Below, piece by piece: positions 37,969-46,800 of a DNA stretch of 64,000 bases. The translations under genes and the position numbers were made by a program. A model generated the notes under the pieces. The model did not search any database, was not told the DNA's origin, and saw only the letters and a program-made list of their open reading frames with translations. Each line of letters starts with the position of its first letter. Position 1 is the first letter of the stretch. This stretch comes from Whalleya microplaca (taxonomy: Eukaryota > Ascomycota > Sordariomycetes > Xylariales > Xylariaceae), in assembly GCA_022497155.1 (NCBI GenBank), contig MU385716.1, positions 558,001 to 622,000 of the forward strand, read 5' to 3'.

Positions 37969-40518
37969 ATGTCTGATCATCAGCGACATATCAGAGTCCA
38001 GGAGCCAGAACAGCGCCCACTCCTAAGTCGGGCGGTTTTCAGCCATTCTATGGACCAGGAGCCTTTTTGGAGTTGCAATACAAATGCCCACGCCCATCTA
38101 CCAGTATACACAAATATTCATAGAATACGAAGGGATGTCATCAGCATAGTCGAAGACTATCTCACATTTGAACAACTTAGAGATCTTCGGCTAAACATAT
38201 CGGTTATTCGCCCATTAGTGGACAAACTCTATGAGCAGGATGATATCTCTATAGGTATGTATCTTCTTTATCCGCACTTATTGGCTTCACCGCCATGCTT
38301 CTGCACTAGGCTTTTGACTCCGTGTAACACCATGGCTAACAGGAATCTAGTCTACTGTCTCCTTGTGAACCGCTCCCAGTTTCTGCATGAGCAGGAACAT
38401 ATGTCTAACCGGCAAAATGTCCACTACACTCGAGCAACGCTTTGCGAAGTTGTGGCTACTCGCATCCTGCGACGTTTTGGTGAAGATAACCAAGGCTCCC
38501 AGGGACTGCTTCTCCTTGCAAACATCCTCGTTGCCGGCTTCGAGCCATTTCAAAATGCTCCTGAGGAAGTTCGCCGGGAGGCTTCCCTTGGTTCAACGTG
38601 GAGCTATCATAGGACTCTGCCCGCCCTTGAAGTGGCTATTCTGAGTGGGAGCAAATATTTCTTAAGCTCTACACATTGTCAAAAAGTGTAAGTGTTAGCT
38701 ACTTCTGTTTGAGCCGAAGCTGGAGCTCACATTTGACCAGAATCGACGCAATATATATCGGAAAGGTGATTTATACGCCCTCCACCTTCTTGAATACGAT
38801 CCCGGATCGGTACAAAATGAGACCTATCTCGCTATACGAACCACAAAAGGAACCTCTACTCAACCAGTACCGTCTAATAGTACCACGGACGAGGAATATG
38901 CTGGAAATAGGCCAGTTTGTTATTCTCTTATTCCTCTACTTGCTATTTATGTTGGAACGAAATCCAGAATATCTAAGCATTCTTGAAATGGCGTTCTCAG
39001 TCTATGCTTTCGGTTGGGTCCTGGATCAGTTTGCAACGATACTCGAACATGGATGGTAACTAGGTTTAAACTCCACGCCTCGTCTGCTTGCTAACTAACC
39101 TTGTAGGAACGTGTATACCCAGAACCTGTGGTCGTTCCTGGATGTCATGTTTGCCATTGTGTACTGGGCTTATTTGATATTAAGAATCCACGGCTGGAGA
39201 ACTGGTCAACCTGGACCGGGCCAACAGGCTCTCGATGTCTTGGCAATGGGAGCTCCCGTACTTGTTCCTCGACTCGCATTCAACCTGCTTTCGGACAATT
39301 TAGTGTTCTTGTCCCTACGATCTATGGTGGCAGATTTTACTCTGCTTACATTTCTGGCATGTTGGTAAGGAGCTCAGGAATACTCGAAGCAACTAAGTTG
39401 CGATATTCCCTAATACTAATGGTGGCCAGGTGCTTTTGCGGCTTCTTACTCTCTATGGTCTGGCTCGCGGAAGGCCGCCGCGATTTTGTGTAGGTGCTCC
39501 AGTTCCCTATCGTTTTAGAAATTCTAACGAATGGCTTCTAGGACTATCAGCAAGTGGATGCTATGGATTTGGTTTGGGTTGGACGGCACTGGCGTCCAAC
39601 GATCGGTAAGTAAACGCATACTCATTAGTGCTTATTCCTATCTAATACTGTGCTTTCTAGACGGACTTCCATTGGCTTTTGGGCCCGATCTTGATGATTA
39701 CATTTGCATTCCTGGGCAACACTTTATTCCTCACGATCCTAGTTTCGATGCTCTCGAATACTTTCAGCACCATTGTCTCCAACGCAGCGGCCGAGATTCA
39801 GTATCGAAAGGCCGTTTTGACCCTCGAGGGCGTAAAAAGTGATGCGATCTTCGCATACCAACCCCCATTCAATATCATTGCCTTGTTCGTCCTGCTTCCT
39901 ATGAAATTCTTGGTTAGCCCCCGCTGGTTTCACAAGATCCATGTTGCGACAGTGCGAGCAATTAATCTACCATTGCTTCTCTTAATTGTGTTCATAGAGA
40001 GGCGACTGCTGTGGCCAGATTCCGAGTTGGCAGAAGATCCAGCAGAGCAACTGCCAAAGAAACGTCGTGGGAGAGGCTGGTTCTGGGAGAAGTGGAGGAT
40101 AACGAGCCATGGAGACATCCAGGCTGTTTTCGAAATCGCACCGCCGAATTCGGTAGAGAATGATATCACCGTGGACGACGAGCTAACCCATCATTTGATT
40201 CGGAAGCAATTCATTAGGCAACAGAGTACCACAGCGGAACCAAGCAAACGACATAGCAACGACAGCGGAAGCCAGCAGTCAGCGACGCCGAAGCAGCCAA
40301 GTCGCAGAGATTCGATAGCTCCATTCGGGATGCTCTCAGAACAGATAAAGGCCATTATGAATGAGTCTTCTGAGTACGAGCGGCTAACAACCCGTCTAGA
40401 GACGTTGGAGGGCGCGACATCAAGAATCGAGGAGATGCTCACGAGATTGTGCGGTGATGCAGATGGTAATTCTCTCGAGGCAGAAGAGCAAAAGGCTAGT
40501 GACTTGGATCGTCTGTAA
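37969..40518 (+). CDS. YVC1: TRP-type cation channel, YVC1 (vacuolar Ca2+ release) homologue
   Basis: Seven exons: 37969-38254, 38351-38687, 38741-39055, 39107-39364, 39430-39489, 39542-39605 and 39661-40518. All phases are consistent, total 725 aa (yeast Yvc1 is about 675). The N-terminal cytosolic part (to about residue 260) contains HRIRRDVISIVEDYLTFEQL. Membrane helices follow: QFVILLFLYLLFML, LDVMFAIVYWAYLILRI, SLRSMVADFTLLTFLACW, and CFCGFLLSMVWL. The pore region is KWMLWIWFGLDGTGVQRSTDFHWLLGPILM and the last helix LMITFAFLGNTLFLTILVSMLSNTF. The long cytosolic tail carries basic and Ser-rich stretches (QPSRRDSIAPFG) and a predicted coiled coil (RLTTRLETLEGATSRIEEML). Yeast Yvc1 releases vacuolar calcium under osmotic stress; vacuolar location here is inferred by homology. 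Exons 5 and 6 are only 60 and 64 nt. Confidence 0.92.
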
Positions 40519-41124
40519 ACGAACTGGATGCGGATTTCTCTGGATGATCAGGCAACATGAGGCATTGTAGCGCAGGCGTACTTGTGTCATTAAAGGCGTT
40601 TTGCATCAGATCGGTATATTGAGTTAGAGAAACATGAGAAGATACTACATGTATAAGGGGTGCAATAATGCTTGCATTACCTAATATACGATTCCAGTCA
40701 CTTGTTGCCGGTTTTCATCTGAGTTCCCCTTGATCATTTCGCCATAATCCTAAATTGATTGCTTGCCCTGCCTAACCTGTCGCAATTGGATCTATGATCT
40801 GAACTTGGCAGTGGTCTGTGACTCCTGAGGTGTATTCGCTGTTTCAGGGAATTGTTTGGCTCTTCTGACTCGACGCAGATCCATCCAGGTAATCGAAAGA
40901 GCCCCCTCCAGTCACCTACCCGGTCCTCCTTCCCACAAACTTTCCTCTCATCTGAGAGTCATCGCCGATTTGCAAGGCCTATACACCACAACTCGCGTCC
41001 GTCTCATTGCAAGCTCCTGATAATCAACGCAAACATCAACCTACCTCTACTGCCCGCACACCTTCAAAAACACCCAGTGACTCACCAAACACCCCACGAA
41101 GAAGAGCGAAGCGACGGAAAATAA
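40519..41124. other. intergenic, no gene seen
   Basis: A 606-bp spacer downstream of the TRP channel. It should hold the channel's 3' UTR and the promoter of the small Cys-rich protein gene. An open frame from 40852 overlaps the leader of that gene and lacks support. Confidence 0.45.
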
Positions 41125-41412
41125 ATGTGCGTCACGGTGCACTTCCGCAGCCGCAACTGCCGCCACCACTGGCTCCAGATCCACCAGCCATGTGGCCCCG
41201 GACAAGGCTTCAACTACTGCGACGTCTTCGGCGACGGCATCGCGCGCGACCCGATGGAGGTCTACCCGGTCATCGGCCTGTGTCCCGCCTGCCAGTACCC
41301 CGCCACCTATGACAAGAACCTGGTCCGCATGGTCATGGACATCAAGGACAAGTGGCGCTGGGGATTGGGCCCGAGCAAAGACGAGCCGGGCATCGAGTGT
41401 ACGGTTATGTGA
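41125..41412 (+). CDS. small Cys/His-rich hypothetical protein, 95 aa
   Basis: An uninterrupted ATG frame with GC-rich, C-ending codons, unlike its A+T-richer flanks; this codon bias supports real coding. The protein starts MCVTVHFRSRNCRHHWLQI and has Cys at about 2, 12, 23, 32, 53, 56 and 93. A C-P-A-C pair (GLCPACQYP) and two His flank a W. This pattern suggests a small zinc-binding fold, similar in style to the many small Cys/His proteins of Pezizomycotina with no known role. The C-terminal half has a charged helix (RMVMDIKDKWRWG). There is no signal peptide or membrane helix. Family and function are unknown to me. Confidence 0.6.
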   Translation: MCVTVHFRSRNCRHHWLQIHQPCGPGQGFNYCDVFGDGIARDPMEVYPVIGLCPACQYPATYDKNLVRMVMDIKDKWRWGLGPSKDEPGIECTVM

Positions 41413-41946
41413 GGGCGGTTTGTTTGAGTGGGAAGAGAGAAGGAAAGAGACGAGATGAACTGGATATATGGCCCTTCCTAGGTCTGGGAGCTATGGATAG
41501 TGGTTAGGTGGTCATGCAGGTTGACTCGGCGTCGTGATCGGAGCGACAAGGTTGCGGCCGGACTGGCTCGAGGTACAGAGAGGGAAGTCTATGAACAACA
41601 AAACTTGTGACGCTACAGCAGCATGTTCGAGTTAGTCAGAGAAGAGATTTGCTGGACTGGGTATTAATGGAGCGAAGTACTTGAAATATGGCGTCGTCGT
41701 TGTGTGATTTGTAAAACCCACTAGCAAGACAACAGCGCACATTGCTATGTCTCGTTGTCATGCTCGATACAACCTCCTTTTTTTTATATTTTCTGTTGGA
41801 TATCCTTTGTACTGGCACCTATGGAACATCACGTGCCCGAACTCCGTCGTTTAGCCTTGTGAAAAAGAACTTTAAAAGCTCAACATAACATCTTCATCTT
41901 CACACATTGTATCGTGAACCACTCCGGATTTACAATTGCAACGCAG
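41413..41946. other. intergenic, no gene seen
   Basis: A 534-bp spacer holding the 3' end of the small Cys-rich gene transcript and the MTQ2 promoter. No motif recognised. Confidence 0.4.
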
Positions 41947-42687
41947 ATGCTCCCGACACCGGATACGTCACATGTGGCATATGAGAGGATATACGAGCCA
42001 GCCGAGGACTCGTTCCTGCTACTAGACACTCTCTCGTCCATCACAGAGACATCATTCCTCCAAGACCGCTTTCGACATGGCGTGCCGCTGGTGGTGGAGA
42101 TAGGCCCTGGATCAGGGGTAGTCATTGCCTTCGTCCACGCGCAGGCAGAAATCATCTTTGGATCTCGCAATATTTTAACAGCGGCGGTCGACGTCAACGG
42201 GTATGCCTGTAAGGCGACGAGCGATACAGCAAGGAAGGCGGCATTAGAAAACCCAGCAACGCATGGCCATTATCTCGGGGCTTTCCAGGGAGACCTAGTA
42301 ACACCACTAAAGGACCGGTCAGTAGACGTCTTAGTCTTCAACCCGCCTTACGTGCCCACGCCGGATTTGCCCAAGCAGCCAGAGCAAGCGGATATGCCAC
42401 AGCTAGGCGCGAACCCGAGCTTCGACGATGACTCGTGGCTGCTTTCGCTCTCGTACGCGGGCGGGAAAGACGGGATGGAGACGACGGACAGGTTAATCGA
42501 CAGCCTACCGCATGTGCTCTCGGAGAGAGGCTGCGCATACATTCTGCTGTGTGCACAAAACAAGCCAGAGGTAGTGAAAGCACGGATTCGGAGTCTGGGA
42601 GATGCTTGGAGGGTGGAAACGGTAGGGACCAGCGGGAAGCAGGCCGGATGGGAGAAACTGCAGATCATCAGGATCTGGCGAGAATAG
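41947..42687 (+). CDS. MTQ2: MTQ2-like eRF1 glutamine N5-methyltransferase
   Basis: Single exon, 246 aa. The ATG at 41947 is chosen because it gives MLPTPDTSHVAYERIYEPAEDSFLLLD, which matches the yeast Mtq2 start (MLPTP... VYEPAEDSF). The open frame extends upstream to a GTG at 41914 that is not a plausible start. The class I methyltransferase fold is visible: motif I VVEIGPGSGVVIAF for SAM binding, an acidic motif in AAVDVN, and the catalytic NPPY in VLVFNPPYVPTP, which holds the substrate glutamine amide. Mtq2, with its partner Trm112, methylates the Gln of the GGQ motif of eRF1 and aids translation termination. The C-terminus includes GWEKLQIIRIWRE. It is convergent with SmD1, with 282 bp between stop codons. 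Confidence 0.94.
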   Translation: MLPTPDTSHVAYERIYEPAEDSFLLLDTLSSITETSFLQDRFRHGVPLVVEIGPGSGVVIAFVHAQAEIIFGSRNILTAAVDVNGYACKATSDTARKAALENPATHGHYLGAFQGDLVTPLKDRSVDVLVFNPPYVPTPDLPKQPEQADMPQLGANPSFDDDSWLLSLSYAGGKDGMETTDRLIDSLPHVLSERGCAYILLCAQNKPEVVKARIRSLGDAWRVETVGTSGKQAGWEKLQIIRIWRE

Positions 42688-42692
42688 ACAAA

Positions 42693-42722
42693 GTGTGTGT
42701 TTGTGTGTGCGTGCGTGCGTGT
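42693..42722 (+). repeat. GT/GC-rich microsatellite behind MTQ2
   Basis: A run of GTGTGTGTTTGTGTG followed by four-base CGTG units begins five bases after the MTQ2 stop codon, in its 3' UTR. Confidence 0.8.
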
Positions 42723-42969
42723 TTAACGGTCTCTATTGCATTCTTGAGCCTTTAGCTCGACATATGATTATGATGCGAGGAGCCATACCAGCTGCCATTT
42801 CATTGGGTTTCCTCATTTTGCCCCCAACGCCGTAGTAGAACTGCCCACTGTCTCCCTTACATCGAACGTCAAATCGCCGAAGCCGCGTGAAGTAGTTATC
42901 CATGTCCACCCAAACAGAGCCGAATCTGCTGCACCGACATCAATACTCTGGACACCAATCCTATCTCCT

Positions 42970-43488
42970 CTAAGGTCTGCCCCGTCCTCGGCCACCACCA
43001 CCGCCACGGCCTCGTCCTCTGCCTCGTCCACGCGGTCCAGCTCTGCTCGCAACCTTGTCTGCTTCCTTCCGTGCCTTGTTCTTGGGCTTCACCGAGTCGT
43101 CGATCAAGAGGGTGTCCAGGGGGAGCGAGTCGGGGAGGATGAAGTATCGGATCGTAGAGCCGCGAATGTTCATCGTGTCCAGAGAGATCGGATCTTGGCC
43201 GCGAGGGGTCATCTTCACTGTCCGCAAGGCTGTGTTCATGAGAGGCGAGACCGATGTGATTGTTCCATGCACAATGGTTCCTATCGACAGCGCATTAGCA
43301 GTTGCGCGCAGTTTGATGTGGAGGATGCAGCATACCATTCTTCAGCTCAACCGTCACCGACTCGTTCGCGCATTTCATCAAGAATCTGGAGAGTATCAGC
43401 ACCGGCGCGGTAGACGTAGCTTTGAATCGATGTTTCAGCACGGCTGTACACCGAGGGGATAATTCTTGGCTTACCTGACTAGCTTCAT
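42970..43488 (-). CDS. smd1: Sm protein D1, core snRNP subunit
   Basis: Three exons: 43488-43475, 43385-43336 and 43280-42970, 124 aa with consistent phases. The first exon is only 14 nt (MKLV plus part of R). The protein reads [22 protein letters not shown] across the two junctions, as in SmD1 everywhere. Then come the Sm1 part ([17 protein letters not shown]), [19 protein letters not shown], and the Sm2 part ([18 protein letters not shown]). The tail is the RG-rich stretch ([14 protein letters not shown]) that is arginine-methylated in the family. SmD1 is one of seven Sm proteins forming the ring on U1, U2, U4 and U5 snRNAs. It is downstream of PKR1 in the same direction with 470 bp between them, and convergent with MTQ2. 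Confidence 0.96.
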
Positions 43489-43958
43489 GTTGGCAGATTG
43501 CAAGTTGCCTGCGAGGATTAAAGAGTTGGGTGTGTGCGTGGACCGTTGTTGATAACTCAAAGTCGTGTTTAGAGAAGCTTTAGCTACCCTGGCAAAAGGT
43601 CCAGCGAAGTTTCGAATAAAATTGGGGAGCATCAACTCTAGCTGTACATGGTCACGTGCTAAATATACATGTACTATGTACACACAGGCCTAGGTACCTA
43701 GGTATCTACCTATCAAGATGCCCAAGAATCTTTTCTATAGAAAAGAGTAGTAATATATATTCTTTAGTCTTTTTTTTGACTTATCTAGGTAGCCTGAATG
43801 CCGCCTCGTATCAATCCAAGTAAATGGTAGTATAAACTCCAAAGATTAAGATGCAGAGGTATCTATGTGATCGAACCAGAGTAGTACGCTACGAATGCCA
43901 CTTGCAGATTGCCCGTAGTATCCCAATACAGCCTCCAAAATTCATCCGATTATATTGT
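43489..43958. other. intergenic, SmD1 promoter region
   Basis: A 470-bp spacer with a TACCTAGGTA palindrome flanked by further TAGGTA/TACCTA half-sites (43691-43714), and an A+T-rich block around 43735-43785 containing a short hairpin (CTTTTCTATAGAAAAG). No gene. Confidence 0.5.
43695..43704. repeat. TACCTAGGTA palindrome
   Basis: Third exact copy of the dispersed palindrome, here overlapping a TAGGTACCTA inverted arrangement in the SmD1 upstream region. Confidence 0.7.
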
Positions 43959-44429
43959 TCATTTGTCCTTTTCCTTCTCGTTCTCAGACACTTTCTCCCA
44001 TTCGTCCTCCGTACTGGCGCTGGATTTGGTGCCCGACGACGAGAGTTCCGCCCGGAGCTTCAGGTCTCCGGCTTGTTCCATAACCTCTACCTCTTTGCTC
44101 CCCGTTACCGGTTTCCCTGCCGTCACAATAGTCTCGACCTCTGTTTCACTGTCATCTGTTGCTTGCCGAGTTGCTCTCTCGGCACGGGCCTTGTCCCTTG
44201 CCTCCTTTGCCTGAGCAACCCTTAATTCGGCTGCGAACCAGTTGATAGCCCACCACAACCCTCCACATAGAAACGATAGTACCACAAAGTGAATGCTGTA
44301 TGTTCCGATCAAGAGGATAAGAAGAACGACTTGCAGGCAAGCGAAAGTGACATTGGTCGCAACCAAAAGAGTCGGGGTTGGACCAGGGGTAAATATGGAC
44401 TCCCAGAGGTCCTGGATGAAGCTCGCCAT
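43959..44429 (-). CDS. PKR1: PKR1-like ER V-ATPase assembly factor
   Basis: Single exon, 156 aa. The N-terminal part MASFIQDLWESIFTPGPTPTLL is the signature of the Pkr1 family. Two closely spaced membrane helices follow (TFACLQVVLLILLIGTY and HFVVLSFLCGGLWWAINWF). The soluble tail is charged, low-complexity, acidic and basic, and ends EKVSENEKEKDK. Yeast Pkr1 is an ER membrane protein that helps assemble the Vo sector of the vacuolar ATPase. The fungal tail is longer than in yeast, with an Ala/Arg/Glu-rich coiled segment (AKEARDKARAERA) just after the second helix. It shares direction with SmD1. Confidence 0.92.
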   Translation of the reverse strand: MASFIQDLWESIFTPGPTPTLLVATNVTFACLQVVLLILLIGTYSIHFVVLSFLCGGLWWAINWFAAELRVAQAKEARDKARAERATRQATDDSETEVETIVTAGKPVTGSKEVEVMEQAGDLKLRAELSSSGTKSSASTEDEWEKVSENEKEKDK

Positions 44430-46800
44430 GATTATGATGCAGAGTGATATTCGCAGAAGGAATGCGACAATCGTGATATGGGCGGACTCGGTATGCGACG
44501 TCAGAATACTGTTTCCCGAGTACGTTCAGTGATGATGTCCGAGGTACGTATGGTACGATGGTGGGAATTGGTAAAGGAGAAACAGCCGATATCATACGAT
44601 AGCAATGGAAGATGAGAGCTATTTCATACTAACTTTTTATTTTAAGGCCAGCGTGTTGTTAGGCAGTCACTGGTCACCAAGTTCAGGAACTAGAAAACGC
44701 GGCGAACAAAGCTGGCCAATTTAGCCACAACAGAGAGAACGCGATGCAAGTGATGGCGGGAATCGAGGAGTCTGAGCGGGGCAAATCAGTCAGACACAGT
44801 TTTTCCCCACTGTAGCCACTGTAGACCCCTGAAGATATGTATGTAGGCAGTAGGAGCACTTTGTGACTCAGTAAGTCGAGCAACGATGAGAACTGTTCAA
44901 AGTAGAGGCAACCGTGGCAGGTTTCGGGGTCTAGACGCGTGTGTAAAGGAGTAAGAGGCCAAGTAGGAAGAAAGAGAGCGAGGAGGGAACGCCAGGATGC
45001 TTTGTCAAGGACGATAATAAACAAGACCTGCCGACCTTATACGCACCTAAATACCTGTAGATTGGCAGATTGGGTAGATAGGCAGGTAGGTAGAAGGAGG
45101 GGTTGGAGGGGTTTACCGCTTGCAGAAACACCATAGGTGCATACATGCCTAAACATACCCACTTGAGACATTTCGATGTTATCGATACCATATAACGTAC
45201 CTATCATCAACCTCCGTGCCGATGTGCTTCCATCTAGGTATCTTCACATCACCTACACCTACATATGTCTGCGTACCTAATGCTGGGTATTTTACACCTG
45301 GGCATATTAAGTCTAGGTAGGGGCCAAATCAAATGCGCCTTGTGTCATGCAAGTGCTCTTTAGCATCTATCACATGTCGTGTCCGCTCATATTATTGCAG
45401 CGGGAGAGCATCCCTACCACAATTTTTTTTCCCAAGAAGTCACTTTGAGGCTCTATGCGCACTACTCACTTTGTTACCTTGTTTCTAATCGACTGTTTGA
45501 ACAGACAGTGCTGTATAGAAAGTGATTTCTATATTATTAGAATACTTAGGTAGACAACTTTAAACACTGGTAATAATAACTACATATACAGTTCGTACGC
45601 GTCCGGAAACAACTTGTTACTACAGTGGTATAAATATATCTTATCGATGAAAACATGTCTCTCTTCGGGGATAGCTATTGTACAGGCCCAGCCAAGATAT
45701 GTAATGCTCAATGGATACTTTGCGAGATAGTCTTACCTTATTTAGACTAATGAATATGAAAAGATATTCTATACAAGGCTTGCTGCAGTCATGAAATTGT
45801 CTCTTTCATCACCTACCTACCATACATATCTGCGTATAAGGCAAGGGCGGAAATCTCATTACCTGCATAGTACGTATAAGTTAGGAAGTGAGTATTCCGT
45901 AGGCACATGTATAGGTGTATTACGATATGTCACGTTGTTCTGCATGTAGCAGCCCCCCAGAAGGCCCCTTTAACTGAAAGAAACCTGGAACTTCCATCGG
46001 ATACCACCATCATCATATATACATACATGTACCTACCAGGTAGTACGGAACTCTAAATGTTATCGATTGATTAGGTAAGTCTTAAACCACAGGCGTGCAT
46101 CCAACCTAGACATGAGCTAGCTGGCTAGGTACTTCTCGTACTCATTGGGGTCATAGCCTACCTACTTACCACCTACCTAGTAGTTACCTACTCACCAGCC
46201 TACCAGCCTACCTGAGGTAGATAGACGTAAGTAACTTTCATTACTTCCTTGACTTTCTCTTTCTTTGCGTACACGTCAAACCTTCTTTGAACTGAGAGAT
46301 CCTTCCACCATTCTTCTTTACCTGACCATCATTTGAGTGCCATTGTGTCTTGTGGGACAGGCCAATTACTCATTCAGTCTATCCCCATATTCTTCAGTGT
46401 TTGGCTGGCCGTGTGGCCATCAGCAGCCAACAGCAGACCCCCAAACAAGACCCATTTCCCACGGTCGACCTGCAACTTCGGGCACTAAGAGGATACCCGT
46501 GGACATCTATGGGCTGCTAACCTAGGTAGTTAACTTGAAGCATCTTAGGAAAGAACCTGGCTATCTATTTAATACCTGGGTAGTCTAGGGTCTCTACGGC
46601 ATTCATACTCGATAAGTATCACTAGCATCGCATCTGCGCGCCGCAGTACGCAGTAGAACGTCACACTTATTGCTGTCACCCCGTGCCGCCCACGGCCTAT
46701 TGACGTGGAGACTGTCCTTCCCAGCGGCGTGCGATGCGAATTCACAAGTTTACAAGGCTTCTCTACCACCAAGCAACACCCGGAGTCGAGGCCAAACACG
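44430..46800. other. intergenic region of 2.4 kb rich in CTACCTA motifs
   Basis: No gene supported. The stretch 45030-46250 carries many copies of CTACCTA, TAGGTAG and CCTACCTAC-type words, densest at about 46150-46220. It lies upstream of the first F-box gene and of PKR1 and is probably promoter sequence with simple-sequence expansion. Confidence 0.5.

Noticed and set aside
41914..41946. Eleven-residue N-terminal extension of MTQ2
   Set aside because: It begins with GTG, and the next ATG gives the conserved MLPTP start.
46705..46800. N-terminal extension of the first F-box protein
   Set aside because: The extended frame starts at a GTG; the first ATG at 46801 has a good context and is the likelier start.
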